Source: Siphonodentalium dalli (taxonomy: Eukaryota; Mollusca; Scaphopoda; Gadilida; Siphonodentaliidae). Taken from it: a stretch of DNA of 64,000 nt. Below the pieces are notes generated by a model. The model was given only the letters and a program-made list of their open reading frames with translations, was not told the origin of the DNA and ran no database searches. Numbering within the stretch: the stretch's first letter is position 1; each line of letters begins with the position of its first letter. The translations under genes were made by a program, and so were the position numbers. This document shows positions 34,915-46,152 of this stretch, in pieces. The stretch lies in NCBI GenBank assembly GCA_032622095.1, contig CP136067.1, positions 95,532,707-95,596,706 on the forward strand. The letters run 5' to 3'.

Positions 34915-35090
34915 ATAAATGTTGCATAAATTTAGGACCCTGAATTTATGCATGCATTTATACATATTAAATTCGCCTTTATACAAAAATATAAATCTCT
35001 CATTTATAATTTTAAATCTCGCATAAATGTTGCATAAATTTAGGACCCTGAATTTATGCATGCATTTATACATATTAAATTCACCTTTCT
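34915..35090 (+). repeat. 108-bp direct duplication
   Basis: GTTGCATAAATTTAGGACCC at 34921 and 35029, continuing identically through GCATGCATTTATACATATT. Confidence 0.9.
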
Positions 35091-36568
35091 TGGAACAGTG
35101 CCAGAGGTCAGTAGAGCTACTATGTCGCCAGCGAACATTTATAGCAATGTAGTAAACATTTGATGTCACTTTAACACTATTGAGTCAAATGACATGCTGA
35201 CAATGTTTACCCACAAAAAGCCCATGACTGAAGACCTTTCGCATCAGGTATCCGGACAAAACGCCCTACAGATAAATGTGATATAGATGTTATACCTCTA
35301 TAGACACAAGTCGTGTTTCTCAAGTAAATGAATTAAAATGATTACAAATAAAGCATATTTGAGGTCAGGAATGGGGAATGGGGATGTCCACTTCGGATAT
35401 TCCAACTGCACCCCCATTGTTGCTAAATTTTCCAACAATTCTGTAGATTTTCCGACTGATCGAATAATCCCGAAATTCCAAAACATTTAAACTATTCACC
35501 CACCTAGGTGTCAAATTTGCCAACTAAAACATTAAAATCAGACAAAATTACAGGTAGAAATTTAATAATTCCTACCAAATTCTGCCTGGTCTGAAATTTC
35601 CAATATTTCGTTTTTTGACCTCCGAATTTCCAAATGTTGAAAATTGAGGCAAAAATTGTGGGGGGTGTCACACCCCAGATACCCATGTAGCATTGTCCCT
35701 GTCCGCACCACCCCACCCACCACCCCACACACATTCAAAACGTCCCTGAATGCAGACAATCAGTTATACAAAATCAGGTATCATACTAAATAAATCGAGA
35801 ATTTCAATGTTGGCCCGGCGATGTACATATACCGCATGACTGCATTAATGTTTTCGCCTATTACTGTAACCGGCCGCGGGTTTCATTCTCAGCCCATAAT
35901 TTAATTAATACCAGAATCGTATCCACAGCAAGCATGCATATGCGAGACCTGTATCAGATAACAGAAGCTAGCCGCCGGAGATGGCTTTCTTTGTCTCCGA
36001 ATAACCCTATTGTGCAGACGTGTTTCATGGATGTGAATGAGAGATTAGAACTCTGAGGCGAGTATACCTATTCATTATTTAGACGGATTATGTATATACA
36101 AATACGTTTGTTTGCGCATGTTCTCTCTAAAATAAGGAATCATTTGCAATGGTAGATTAACGTTGTGGACAGTAATGTATAGCCATGCATGCAGGAGGGA
36201 CCACGGCGGGTAGGAGGGGATGTTCGTGTGGTGGGGGGGGTATTGGTGGGGGTCTATTTGCATGGGTTAGAACATGATCGCCACATTAATTCAGTTTTTA
36301 AATTCCCTTTCTAATTATAAATTTTACCAAAGGTAAGTTAACACATATGTGAATATGAAATAAAGGTATTTCACAATTTATGTTACAGATTCATTCTTTC
36401 GTCAATTAGCAGCGTGATCGACACATGCCAAAATTTATTCTGAATACCACATGAAATAGTAAAAAAGATTACATATATGTGCGCATTAAATTTAGACATA
36501 GCTTGCCTTGATCACTTATTTACTTTAAATCTTTTATTATACAGAGACGTCGGAATAAGGTTATTCTA
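35091..36568. other. Non-coding stretch
   Basis: A C-rich stretch at 35700-35732 and a G-rich stretch at 36190-36252. No gene recognised. Confidence 0.4.
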
Positions 36569-37560
36569 TCGCGTGAAAATGTGGTTTTGTGAGAGTGATT
36601 TCACCCTTAGCCAGATCACAAATAAAAGGCCGTACATTACACTTAAATATATTGATAAACAGACTATTATATCGCGTAAAATATGGAATTGAAAGCGTGA
36701 TTTCACCCTTGGCTATGTCACATATAAATTCATTGTACAATATATCCATGATGTAATCCCGTTTTGAAGTTTTAATCGCGTAAAATTGCAATTGTGGTCA
36801 TGGAAGGTTGATATCATCCTTTACCAGTATCACATATAAATTCATTGTACAATATATCCATGATGTAATTCCGTTTTGAAGTTTAATCGCGTAATATTGC
36901 AATTGTGGTCATGGAAGGTTGATATCATCCTTTGCCAGTATCACATATAAATTCATTGTACAATATATCCATGATGTAATCCCGTTTTGAAGTTATAATC
37001 GTGTAAAATTATGATCATGGAAGGGTGATATCACCCTTTGCCATTTCACATATAAATTCATTGTACAATATATACATGATGTAATCCCGTTTTGACGTTT
37101 TAATCGCGTAAAATTGTGGTCACGAAAGGGTGATATCAGTGTCACCCTTTGCCATATCACATATAAATCCATTGTACAGTAAGTCCATGATGCAATCCCG
37201 TTTTGAAGTTTGAATCGCGTAAAATTGCAATTGTGGTCATGGAAGGGTGATATAATCCTTTGCCAGTATCACACATATATTCACTGTACAATATATCCAT
37301 GATGTAATCTTGAAGTTAGAATCACGTAAAATTGTGGTCATGGAAGGGTGATATCACCCTTTTCCATATCACATATAAATCCATGGTACAGTAAGTCCAT
37401 GATGTAATCCCGTTTTGACGTTTGAATCGAATAAAATTGTGGTGATGGAAGGGTGATATCACGCTTTGCCATATCGCATATAAATTCATTGTATAATACA
37501 TCCATGATGTAACACAATTTTGAAGTTTGAATCCCGTAAAATTGTGGTCCTCGAAGGGCG
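36569..37560 (+). repeat. Satellite-like array, ~105-112-bp monomer, about nine units
   Basis: ATCCATGATGTAATCCCG recurs at about 36744, 36856, 36967, 37072, 37183, 37294, 37395 and 37500. Each monomer has AATCGCGTAAAATTG, a TGGTCATGGAAGGGTGATAT box (in several units a perfect palindrome AAGGGTGATATCACCCTT), CACATATAAATTCATTGTAC, and GTTTTGAAGTTT. Confidence 0.9.
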
Positions 37561-37929
37561 ATATAACTCTTTAGCAGAATACAAAAATTCTTATTTTAGC
37601 AGATTTTAGTTTTAATATTTTATTGTTTATACTTATTTGCGATGCGATCAATTTATTATTTAATTTTTATTCTTTATTGCAGAGACTACGAAAATTGACG
37701 ACGGCAAGATACAAATATGACACAAAGTGCCATGTCCAAGTAGTGCATGTTATATGTGTGACTGGTATAACCCACAATAGGGCAGCATTTTGTTGGCAAA
37801 TTACTACACATGGAGATACATGAATCAGGGCGACACATGTGTATATGTATAGTTAGATATACACATCAGTGTCGCCATATATGCTGGTTACAAGCCAAAT
37901 GTCACCATAAAGTAGATTTCACAAATATA

Positions 37930-38365
37930 TATGGATATATATGTTCAAATCCAAATTTATACCGGGTATAAATGTGCATAAACTGGAGTTTATAACCAGA
38001 ATAAATGTAGCTTCATATATTTATGCAGGTTTATTCAGTGAATAAATTTGAGTTTATAACCAGAATAAATGTAGCTACATATATTTATGCAGGTTTATTC
38101 AGTGAATAAATTTGCATTTATGCATAAACAAGTCGATAATAAATGTGTATAAACGTACAAATAAATGCGAGTTTATCCTGTTGAATAAACGTGGGTTTAT
38201 TTAGTGAATAAATTGAGTATAAATGTCGGCCTTTATTCATGAACAAATTGTGAGTAAATGTGCAGAAATTTCCGGATTTATGCACCTTTATTCAGTGAAT
38301 AAATTTCTGATTTATCCAGATTTATGCACATTTATCCGGAATTAATGCAATGAATAAATTCCAGT
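37930..38365. repeat. Array of TTTATTC/GAATAAA palindromic units
   Basis: TTTATTCAGTGAATAAAT and relatives recur, including an almost exact ~58-bp direct duplication (GAGTTTATAACCAGAATAAA at about 37985 and 38050). Compositionally close to the 34915-35090 repeat. Confidence 0.75.
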
Positions 38366-38850
38366 TTTCATGCAGTGATAGATCGATTGGTTGTTCGGCC
38401 AGACCTGTTGAAGATGTCTGATTTATATTTACATTTATACGGTTCAAGCCCATTAATGCCAATTCATAAAAATATATCTGCGATAAATCACAAACCATTG
38501 TGATTAATCGCAAACCTTTGTGATCAATCGAAAACCTTTGCATTAAATCGCATATATTTATTGAAAAGTAGTTTGCGATTAGCAAAGGTTTGCAATTTCA
38601 ATCAATTTGTTTATTCTCTTCACTCAAAAGTACATGGGTATTTATCGCAAGATATTTTTTATTTATCGGGCTATTATAGATCGATTGGTGTTTCACCCTG
38701 ACCTGTTTAAGATGTTTTACTTATAATGTTGACTTTAATATTATTGCACACAAATTAAGAAATTTGGCCGATTATTTTAGACACTCAGACAAATTTTACT
38801 CCACATGCAGGGAACAGTTCAGGGAAATGCTGAAATCCAGATATTAAACC
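38366..38850. repeat. Second copy of the GATAAATC / GACCTGTTTAAGATG array
   Basis: Shares with 34140-34580 the GACCTGTTGAAGATGTCTGA block, TTTGTGAT..ATCGAAAACC words, and a 3' block (CACACAAATTAAGAAATTTGG, CAGACAAATTTTACTCCAC) found at 34490 and 38755. Confidence 0.7.
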
Positions 38851-39145
38851 TTGAATTACGTACAAAAACACGATCAAGGTTCTATACTAATAAAAGTAAA
38901 ATAATTCGGATTATTTCATTTTGCACTATGCAAGGGAGTCCATGTAACTGATAACATGAACATCGATCGTGGTTTTGTACTTAATTCGATGTTTAAACGC
39001 CGTAGCATCATTTGGAATCTAACATGCCACATTGTTAAATTTGCCGTCGGCCATTTTTCGTAATTTCGAGTGCTTGGTATCTTGGCAGGTTCTCCACATA
39101 GTATCTATATATTTGGTTATCTGAAATACCAAATTGCTAGGTACT

Positions 39146-39166
39146 ATGCATAGTACCTAAATATTT
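39146..39166. repeat. Perfect palindrome AGGTACTATGCATAGTACCT
   Basis: A 20-bp perfect palindrome, part of a looser GGTACT/AGTACC-rich neighbourhood from about 39075 to 39195. Confidence 0.8.
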
Positions 39167-39289
39167 CAGAGTACCTGTCTTGATATTTGGTGCTTCAGAT
39201 AATATAATGGGCGTGTCAAGAAAGCGTGTGTGCGTGTATTTCTTGGCACTTCATATCGTGTGCGTCATGACATCGGTGGCATTAAGACG

Positions 39290-39665
39290 GGTTGGTATTA
39301 ATTGTAGTATATGCATAATGCCTGGATAGGTACTACAGAGAACCTAAATATAGGTACTCCAGAGAACCTAAATATTGGTACTCCACAGAACCTAAATATA
39401 GGTACTCCAGAGAACCTATATATAGGTACTCCAGAATACCTAAATATTTGGCAGGTAACAACAATTAGGTACTCCCCCTTGGACAAAGCTTAGTACCTAC
39501 GTAGGTACCCCAGAGTACCTTTTGTTTAAGAGTGTAGATATCTCTTAATTCACGAGGAGATATCTCTAAATCACTAGCATGTATATGTTAGTTCGTTAGG
39601 AGATATCTCTAAATCGCTAGCGGGATATCTGTTAATTCACGAGGAGACATGTCTAAATTCATTGT
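39290..39665 (+). repeat. Composite palindromic array: GGTACTCC/GAGAACC units plus AGATATCTC units
   Basis: About six ~24-bp units of AGGTACTCCAGAGAACCTAA (39327-39440) are followed by TTTAAGAGTGTA and then about five GAGATATCTCT units (39537-39650). It is the mirror image in order of 30605-30875. Confidence 0.8.
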
Positions 39666-39745
39666 TCAAATTCATTCAATTGTTGCATATATTTTGTTAA
39701 ATACAAAATGAGATGGTCCTATAAATGGCCGTATATATTTAGTGT
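39666..39745 (+). repeat. Repeat shared with 41889-41965
   Basis: AAATTCATTCAATTGTTGCATATATT...GAGATGGTC..ATAAATG.CCG matches 41889-41965 closely. Confidence 0.65.
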
Positions 39746-40752
39746 AAAGTGCCCCATTAAGACACTAAAGTGTAGAATGTTACGCTTTATTCCTACACTG
39801 TTGTTCTTTATCCCCAATGCCGCAGTTCCCTACGAATATAGGGAACGCTGCTTTTTCTGCTATTCCAAACTGGTTGTTGTTGTTTCTGGAGATCCAAACA
39901 TATCCCTTTTTGCCCCAATTTTTACCCCAACTGAAAAATACAAATAACGATTATGAGCTGGTTTCATTCAATCAGTCTTATAAATAAGACTGCCCATTCA
40001 TACTATATAATTATGCTTTAAACGGACACAAAGCAATCACAGTGGGTAAATATGCAAAAAACATCACCGCTGATAAGAACATGGAGAAAAAGATAAACAT
40101 TGTTCTTGTAACCATTATTGATATTTCTCCAGCAATGAAATTCGCCTGTTGAAACCATTGTAGTGCTAACAAAACTATTACAGACAACGCTAACCGTATA
40201 ATAATATTCAAGTTCAGATATCTAGCTTTCAGAATATAGTTCAATGTTTTTACCTTATCCAACGTTTACCATCACGTTTTGATTAAACCTTGGAAGCATA
40301 TCAAACTGAATTAGACTTTTCGGTATTTCCACGGTTTAATTTGTACATAGCAATGGTATTTACAGCTAAGTCTCATTATTGGAGAGTTAATAATGATGCA
40401 GATAAGAACAAAGTCAATCTCTTGTTTTATGTGCGTGTTGGTAATAGTTGTATTACATACTTGTATGTTATGTTCGCATGGACCCACTTCAAAGGCTTTG
40501 AGTCCCTTTAATTTTCCTAATTACCTGAAATGTTATGTGTAAGGATACATGCATGTCATATTGATCACAAAATAACTTGTCGTTAAGAACATTAAGAAAA
40601 CAAGTAAAAGAATCTAAACTAGAGGTCTGATTCCATGTAACCTTATATAATACCATGTTATCGCATTCCATGTGTGTGTTCTGTGTCTTGGCTACACCAA
40701 AGTCATTAACGTCTCTATAACAGAGAGTTAACTGTAATGGAGAGATAACAAC
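39746..40752. other. Non-coding stretch
   Basis: An 83-codon minus-strand frame (40262-40011) encodes two hydrophobic segments, but AT-rich DNA produces such frames readily and no family is recognised. No repeat seen. Confidence 0.35.
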
Positions 40753-41544
40753 ATGTATATCACAAACGATAACGCTATAGCTGAGTGGTTACCCGTCCGC
40801 TCTAAAACTTGGAAAATCGCACTAATGTTGTCCGTGAATACTACCAAACACATACAGTGTTCAAAATATAAAATACTATATTCGGGATTTTTCATTTGTC
40901 CCTTTTACGAGTTTCGGTGGAATTTGCCAAAAGCCTGGATTCTCACCGGGGCGTACGTGCGCTCTCCGTTGGGCATGTTGCTTTTGCAGTAGAGCGGTGA
41001 ATCTTTGGGGACATGCGTATGGTATATCGGTGTACCTGCTCATGTATTAGCCTTGCTCCTCGATGAGCCCGTTTGAACTTCGCGCCAAGAAGAGTGGGTT
41101 TGAATTAGAGTGATATATATCACCCGTTAACAACGTTACACGCCACCAGGGGTAAACAGTCCACTCTGCAACTTTGAAAATCGTACTGAACTTGCGCGTG
41201 GATACTACTAACCATATCCACTCGTCCAAAAGTTTTTATCTCAATGTCTGGTTTTTGGAGTAATTTTCCCCATTTGATTTTCGGTGGAATTTGCCAAGTC
41301 TGAAGCCACCCCGACGCAAGCTCTCCGTTGAGCAGGGAAGCATACCTACGGTATACCGATGTACGTGCTCCTTATTAAACTCGCTCCTTCATTAGCCCGT
41401 TTGGATTTGGGGCTAAAAATAGGTTAGTGACACAAAGTGACAGACTACTTAAATAAACGTATTTATGCTATATAGCGTTGTCAGGAGTAAACCGTTCAAT
41501 CTAAAAATAGAAAATCGCAATCTAGATGCGCGTGAATACTACCC
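40753..41544 (+). mobile_element. Three tandem SINE-like units with a tRNA-like head
   Basis: Unit starts near 40770, 41132 and 41473 (the third truncated). The first has TAGCTGAGTGG, a perfect match to the Pol III A-box consensus, at 40778-40788. Each has GAAAATCGCACT-like and CGTGAATACTACC-like blocks. Units 1 and 2 share TTTCGGTGGAATTTGCCAA, GCTCTCCGTTG and GGTATA.CGGTGTACCTGCTC downstream. The B box is not clean. A tRNA-derived SINE fits best. Confidence 0.45.
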
Positions 41545-41605
41545 ATAAGAGAATGCATTGGCACAGGGTTTTTGAAAATTGCTGGAAGCTCCGGTCATGG
41601 ATGGG
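41545..41605 (+). mobile_element. Half copy of the hairpin MITE
   Basis: Begins inside one hairpin arm (ATAAGAGAATGCATTGGCAC) and runs through the outer end AGGGTTTTTGAAAA, GGAAGCTCC and TCATGGATGGG to TTAA at 41606-41609. The left half is missing and it joins the truncated third SINE-like unit directly. Confidence 0.65.
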
Positions 41606-41726
41606 TTAATATGTTTTCTGTGAAAAGACATAATGAAGTCTTATAAATTTAACAGTAATTGTTTCCAGTAGAAGATAGACCAAAGCTCTTTAAGTTCCAT
41701 ATTTGCAGTGTTTTACACTGAGCATT

Positions 41727-41945
41727 AAGAGCATCTCCTTTTATACTCAGCAGAATATATGCAAACAACATGGCATAAATTATAATGAAAATGAATTTAT
41801 GACTCCAGCCAATAATTCATTTTCATTATAAATACCATGTTGTTTGCATTGTTCACAGAGCACACAAGTGTTGCACTAATCCGTGGCCCAAATTCATTCA
41901 TTTGTTGCATATATTCTGTTGAGTATAAAAGGAGATGGTCTCATA
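41727..41945. repeat. Two-layer foldback
   Basis: Inner arms 41761-41800 and 41808-41847 (GCAAACAACATGG / CCATGTTGTTTGC, ATGAAAATGAATT). Outer arms ATCTCCTTTTATACTCAGCA at 41731 and its inverse at about 41922-41942. Confidence 0.75.
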
Positions 41946-41965
41946 AATGACCGGATTTAGTGTAC

Positions 41966-43020
41966 CATTTAATGCTTGTAATACATGCATGTACTAGTAC
42001 CTGAGTAGACCAAGTTTTCGTGGTCCACAGCTTGTGGTATCGGTTGGGTTGATGCTGTTTTGGACCGAGTCCCATCCCGTTACTCTTCGATAATGGACCT
42101 TACGTCCAGAATCGTGGGCTGAAGTTATCTTGGTTGTAGCACTACCATTATGTCTTCAGATTAGGTCCAAAAAAAATTGACGCTTTGTTTATAAGAACAT
42201 AGAGGGCAGCCTTTCCCAAGCATGATGATTTCAAACCTGCATATACTTAAAGTAATTGATCATCTCTTACGTGGAGTTACCCCGGTAATGCTGCGGTATT
42301 ACACTGCAGTAATTTCCAACACCATGGTAAGGTTACCGATTGAACACAAAACAGTTGCACGACGAGGCATGAGGTACCGGTTCACATGCATGCAATTAAA
42401 ATGCATTGATTCTCCTTATATCTTTGGGACTTAAAGGAATGGATGGCCTTCGTTATAGGTTATAATTTATAAATAACATTTACAAAAAGTTTCCCAAGAA
42501 TATACTAATAGTATATGATAATGTTCATATGAATTCGTTATTATCCACAAAACACACTTTTGTATCTTCACTTCACCTTTTTCTATCACATAAATGATAT
42601 ATCATTTTGAGTACAGATTAATCGCGAACATGACAGATGATTAATCAAATTCAGGGTTCACGTGAATGCATGGGATCCATCTTTTCAATGGAAGTCTGTT
42701 ATAGAATAGTAGCCGGACAGGACTCGGTCCAAAACAGTTTCAACTATTCAATATCCCAAGCTGTTGCATACCGAAACGACTTGGGCTAGTACCTGCACAG
42801 TAAACACGCAATCTGCATGATTCATGAAACAGCTATTGAAACCATGCTGTATATACACAGAGTGACACAATTTTGTTTATGGGTTTGTTGATATGACACG
42901 AGTGATAGCGCGCAATGATAGAACGAACAGCACAGCCTAGAGTTCTATCTTTCCGCAATGGCACAAGTGCCGTATCAACAAATCGATTAATACAAGTGTC
43001 GTTGTGTGTTTATTACACAT
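41966..43020. other. Non-coding stretch
   Basis: GGACCGAGTCC (42062) and GGACTCGGTCC (42720) are an isolated inverted pair in GTTTTGGACC contexts, perhaps ends of an old element. No gene recognised. Confidence 0.35.
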
Positions 43021-43046
43021 TAGTCTGGTCGATAAACTCAAATTTT

Positions 43047-43220
43047 AGGGTCAACCTAGAACAAATTGGCACTAAGTTGGTTTTTATACCATTTTGAAGA
43101 GGAAGCTCTCCTATATAACATATCCAAAATTTGCTAAAATCCGCTTTGAGCAATTTTTGTAATTCAAGATGGCGTCCAAGATGGCTGCCATGTTCCTATA
43201 CGTCAGCTTGATGCAACTAT
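43047..43220 (+). mobile_element. Dispersed repeat R, copy B, left part
   Basis: Same landmarks as 13763-13930, including AAGATGGCGTCCAAGATGGC, interrupted at GCAACTAT by the hAT-type element. Confidence 0.75.
43213..43220 (+). repeat. 8-bp target site duplication, left
   Basis: GCAACTAT, repeated exactly at 44080-44087. The uninterrupted relatives read GCAATTAT once at this place. Confidence 0.8.
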
Positions 43221-44079
43221 TAGAGCCCGAAGCCGCCATCGCACGCCGCCGCCGCCAGCCATAATGGTCACAAGCCGCCGCCAGCCATATTATTTCTAAC
43301 GCCAGCCACATTTAAAAATCTCCGCCGCCGGAATTGTAAAATGGCTGAGCCGTGTGCATAGGCTTATATGTCAAACACAACTGTACTGTGAATCGCAAAG
43401 AACTGAACCGCATTGCCTAATATTGGCATACTCGCATGGACACGGCATGGTTGTTATTTTATCAGAACACCTGGCCCCTTAATGTGGAATAGACTCCCAA
43501 TGCATGCTTTCATATAACTAAATGGACGCATCCATTCGGTATTGAAAGGGTTAAAATATAAATTGTTTATATTGATAACACCCAGTCTCAGACACCACTG
43601 GCATTTGTCAATATATACACATAAGAATAGAAAATAGTTTGAAATATTATATATCATTACTATCGGGTTCATCATTCAATGATGCATGCATATATCGCAA
43701 GATGGCAGTGATGATAGCAGTCTGAAGTAGACAGAAGTCCCAATTATAATAATGTAACTACTTATACCGATTAGATGGGAAACTACATAGTATATCCATG
43801 CCAGTCCTTCTTGAATTTTCGCTATAGTGGAAAAGCCCAACATCAAAAGATTACGTGTGGTCTGGAATTCTACAAACGCAAAAAAAAAACGGCGTCTATA
43901 ACCGGTAACAGGCGATTAGGAACATTTCGGAAACTAAAATACGCTGAATGATAACATCTCAGCCGGCTGAGCCGCCATATTTCGTGACGTGACGTGACTG
44001 AGCCGGCTTAGCTAGCTAACCAGCCACGAAAATCGGTTGAGCCAGCCATGAAAACTATTTGTCGTGGCTTCGGGGTCTA
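43221..44079. mobile_element. Non-autonomous hAT-type element (859 bp, 8-bp target duplication)
   Basis: Termini TAGAGCCCGAAGCC and (read inward from the right) TAGACCCCGAAGCC match at 13 of 14 bases. Eight-base duplication GCAACTAT flanks both sides, the size made by hAT transposases, and the left terminus fits the YARNG end rule. Subterminal regions carry many GCCGCC, CCAGCCA and GCCGGCT words, typical of transposase-binding repeats. No transposase frame. Confidence 0.78.
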
Positions 44080-44745
44080 GCAACTATAGTGAGAACATCT
44101 TGTCATATGTATACACATGTAGACATTTTTGTGAAGATATGACATTACGCCATCTTTACGTGACAAAATTGGAACTCCCCGTCTAAGATGGCCGCCAAAA
44201 TGGCGACCGGAAGTGGAATGTTTACGTTCTTCACTAATACTCTTAAGATAAGTTTCTGTGGTTTGGAACTGGTTGAGAATTGTGACTTTATTTTGTATAT
44301 AGCATATTAACTGACCATTGCAGCAATGAAATATGCTGTTCGTGGAGTCCACAACCCTTCCGATCACTCAAATATTCGAGTTTACAAAACACGGTAAAAC
44401 ATTTCACAAAAGATCCCCTTTGGGATTCTGGTCATATTTCACCAAGAAGTGGGAAGAACTTTGCAATGTAAGTGATGCATTCTGTATCTTATTGATATTC
44501 GAACTCAATGGTACCAAAATTGTCACTTTGGCTCAAAATGGCTGTCAAAATGGCCGCCACAATATGGAAAATGGTAATTATTATCCCAGCGTGCCATGCA
44601 ACCGCTTACAAGTTGTGATTGATGCACACAAATGACTATTCTGTCTTATATACATTGAATACCAATATTGCTCATGCACCTTGATTAATTTTTACTATTT
44701 ACTATTCTGTAATTACCAGAATTATGGGATTTTTCTATCACAAAC
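44080..44745 (+). mobile_element. Dispersed repeat R, copy B, right part
   Basis: Resumes with CAACTATAGTGAGAAC exactly where the left part stopped and continues through AAGATGGCCGCC, GGTTGAGAATTGTGACT and GCTTACAAGTTGTGATTGAT. Confidence 0.75.
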
Positions 44746-44755
44746 AACATCAAAC

Positions 44756-45425
44756 ATTTTCCATATTTTGGCGGCCATTTTGGCAGCCATTTTGAGCCAA
44801 AGTGACAATTTTGGTACAATTGAGTTCGAATATCAATAAGATATAGAATGGATCACTTACATTGCACAGTTCTTCCCACTTCTTGATGAAATATGATTAG
44901 AACTTGGGGATCTTTTGTGAAAAGTTATACCACGTTTTGTAAAATCGAATTTTTGAGTGATCGGAAGGGGTGTGGACCCCACGAACAGCTTATTGCATTG
45001 CTCCAATGGTCAGTTAACACGCTATATACAAAATAAAGTCACAATTCTCAACCAGTTCCAAACCACAGAAACTTATCTTAAAGATATTAGTGAAAAACGT
45101 AAAAACTCCACTTCGGGTCGCCATTTTGGCGGCCATCTTGGACGGGGAGTTCCAATTTTGGCACCTAAAGGTGACGTGATGTCGTAGCTTCATTAAAATG
45201 TATACATGTGTATACATATGACAAGAGGTTCTCACTATAATTGCATCAAGCTGACTTATAGGAAAATGGCATCCATCTTGGACGCCATCTTGAATTACAA
45301 AAAATACTCAAAGCGGATTTTAGCGGATTTTGGATATGTTATAGAGGAGAGCTTTCTCTTCAAAATGGTATACAAACCAACTTAGTGCAAATTTTTTCTA
45401 GGTCAAACCTTTTATCGACCATACT
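44756..45425 (-). mobile_element. Dispersed repeat R, copy B' (inverted)
   Basis: Reverse orientation, about 180 bp from the matching part of copy B, so B and B' make a long inverted repeat (arms over 600 bp without the hAT element). It has an empty hAT target at about 45226-45246. Confidence 0.75.
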
Positions 45426-46152
45426 ACATCACCCGTCTGTTTCGCTCAGGTCGATCAAATGAACAACGCCATGGTTGTATAACTTTAATAATTTATTGTT
45501 TCAAGCTATAAAGAAAAGAAAACTAGTATTACAATGATGCAGGGTGAAACAGAGTGAAGTGAAGACCACATGAATGCGACATAGTTAATACATTAGATAC
45601 AACCAAAATGCGACATGATAGCTACCGAACATGACACAACAAAACTGAGAAATTGTAGCAACATACTTATGATAAATATATTCAGAAACCACCGCAAGAC
45701 AACATGGATATAACAAAAAAGGCTAATAAATATATCACACGATAATGGCCTAATTATAACAACACACCTCACTTGCGAATGCATAAGGCAATTACATACA
45801 TACACCACAAAAAGGCCAATATCTCACACGCAAATGGCTACATTACTAACACATACAAAAGAGCACATCACACACGAATGAACACGATATTTATAGACAT
45901 ACTACAGCATACATGTTGAATGCAAATACACACATTACCAACTATATGTACATGATAGAGCAGGGAGTGAGAAAGTAGTAAAAATATAAAGCACAAAGTC
46001 AAGAGTAAGATAAAAAAGAAATGATAGGGGTAAATTAATATACATGTTATGAGTACAATCACTTACACAATAGTAGTTCCGGGGAAACTCGAAAGATTTA
46101 CACTCTTTTGAGTTTCGGCTTGCGTGTGTACATTTTGTATCTGATCCTCATA
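45426..46152. other. Non-coding stretch
   Basis: AC-rich sequence between 45590 and 45870. A small hairpin GAAACTCGAAAG...CTTTTGAGTTTC at about 46086-46117. No gene recognised. Confidence 0.35.

Noticed and set aside
36569-37560. CRISPR-like array
   Set aside because: The ~110-bp monomers are similar over their whole length with no unique spacers, and the sequence is animal-like.
40011-40262. 83-codon frame with two hydrophobic segments as a small membrane protein
   Set aside because: AT-rich DNA readily gives hydrophobic frames; there is no family resemblance, no paralogue and no splice context.
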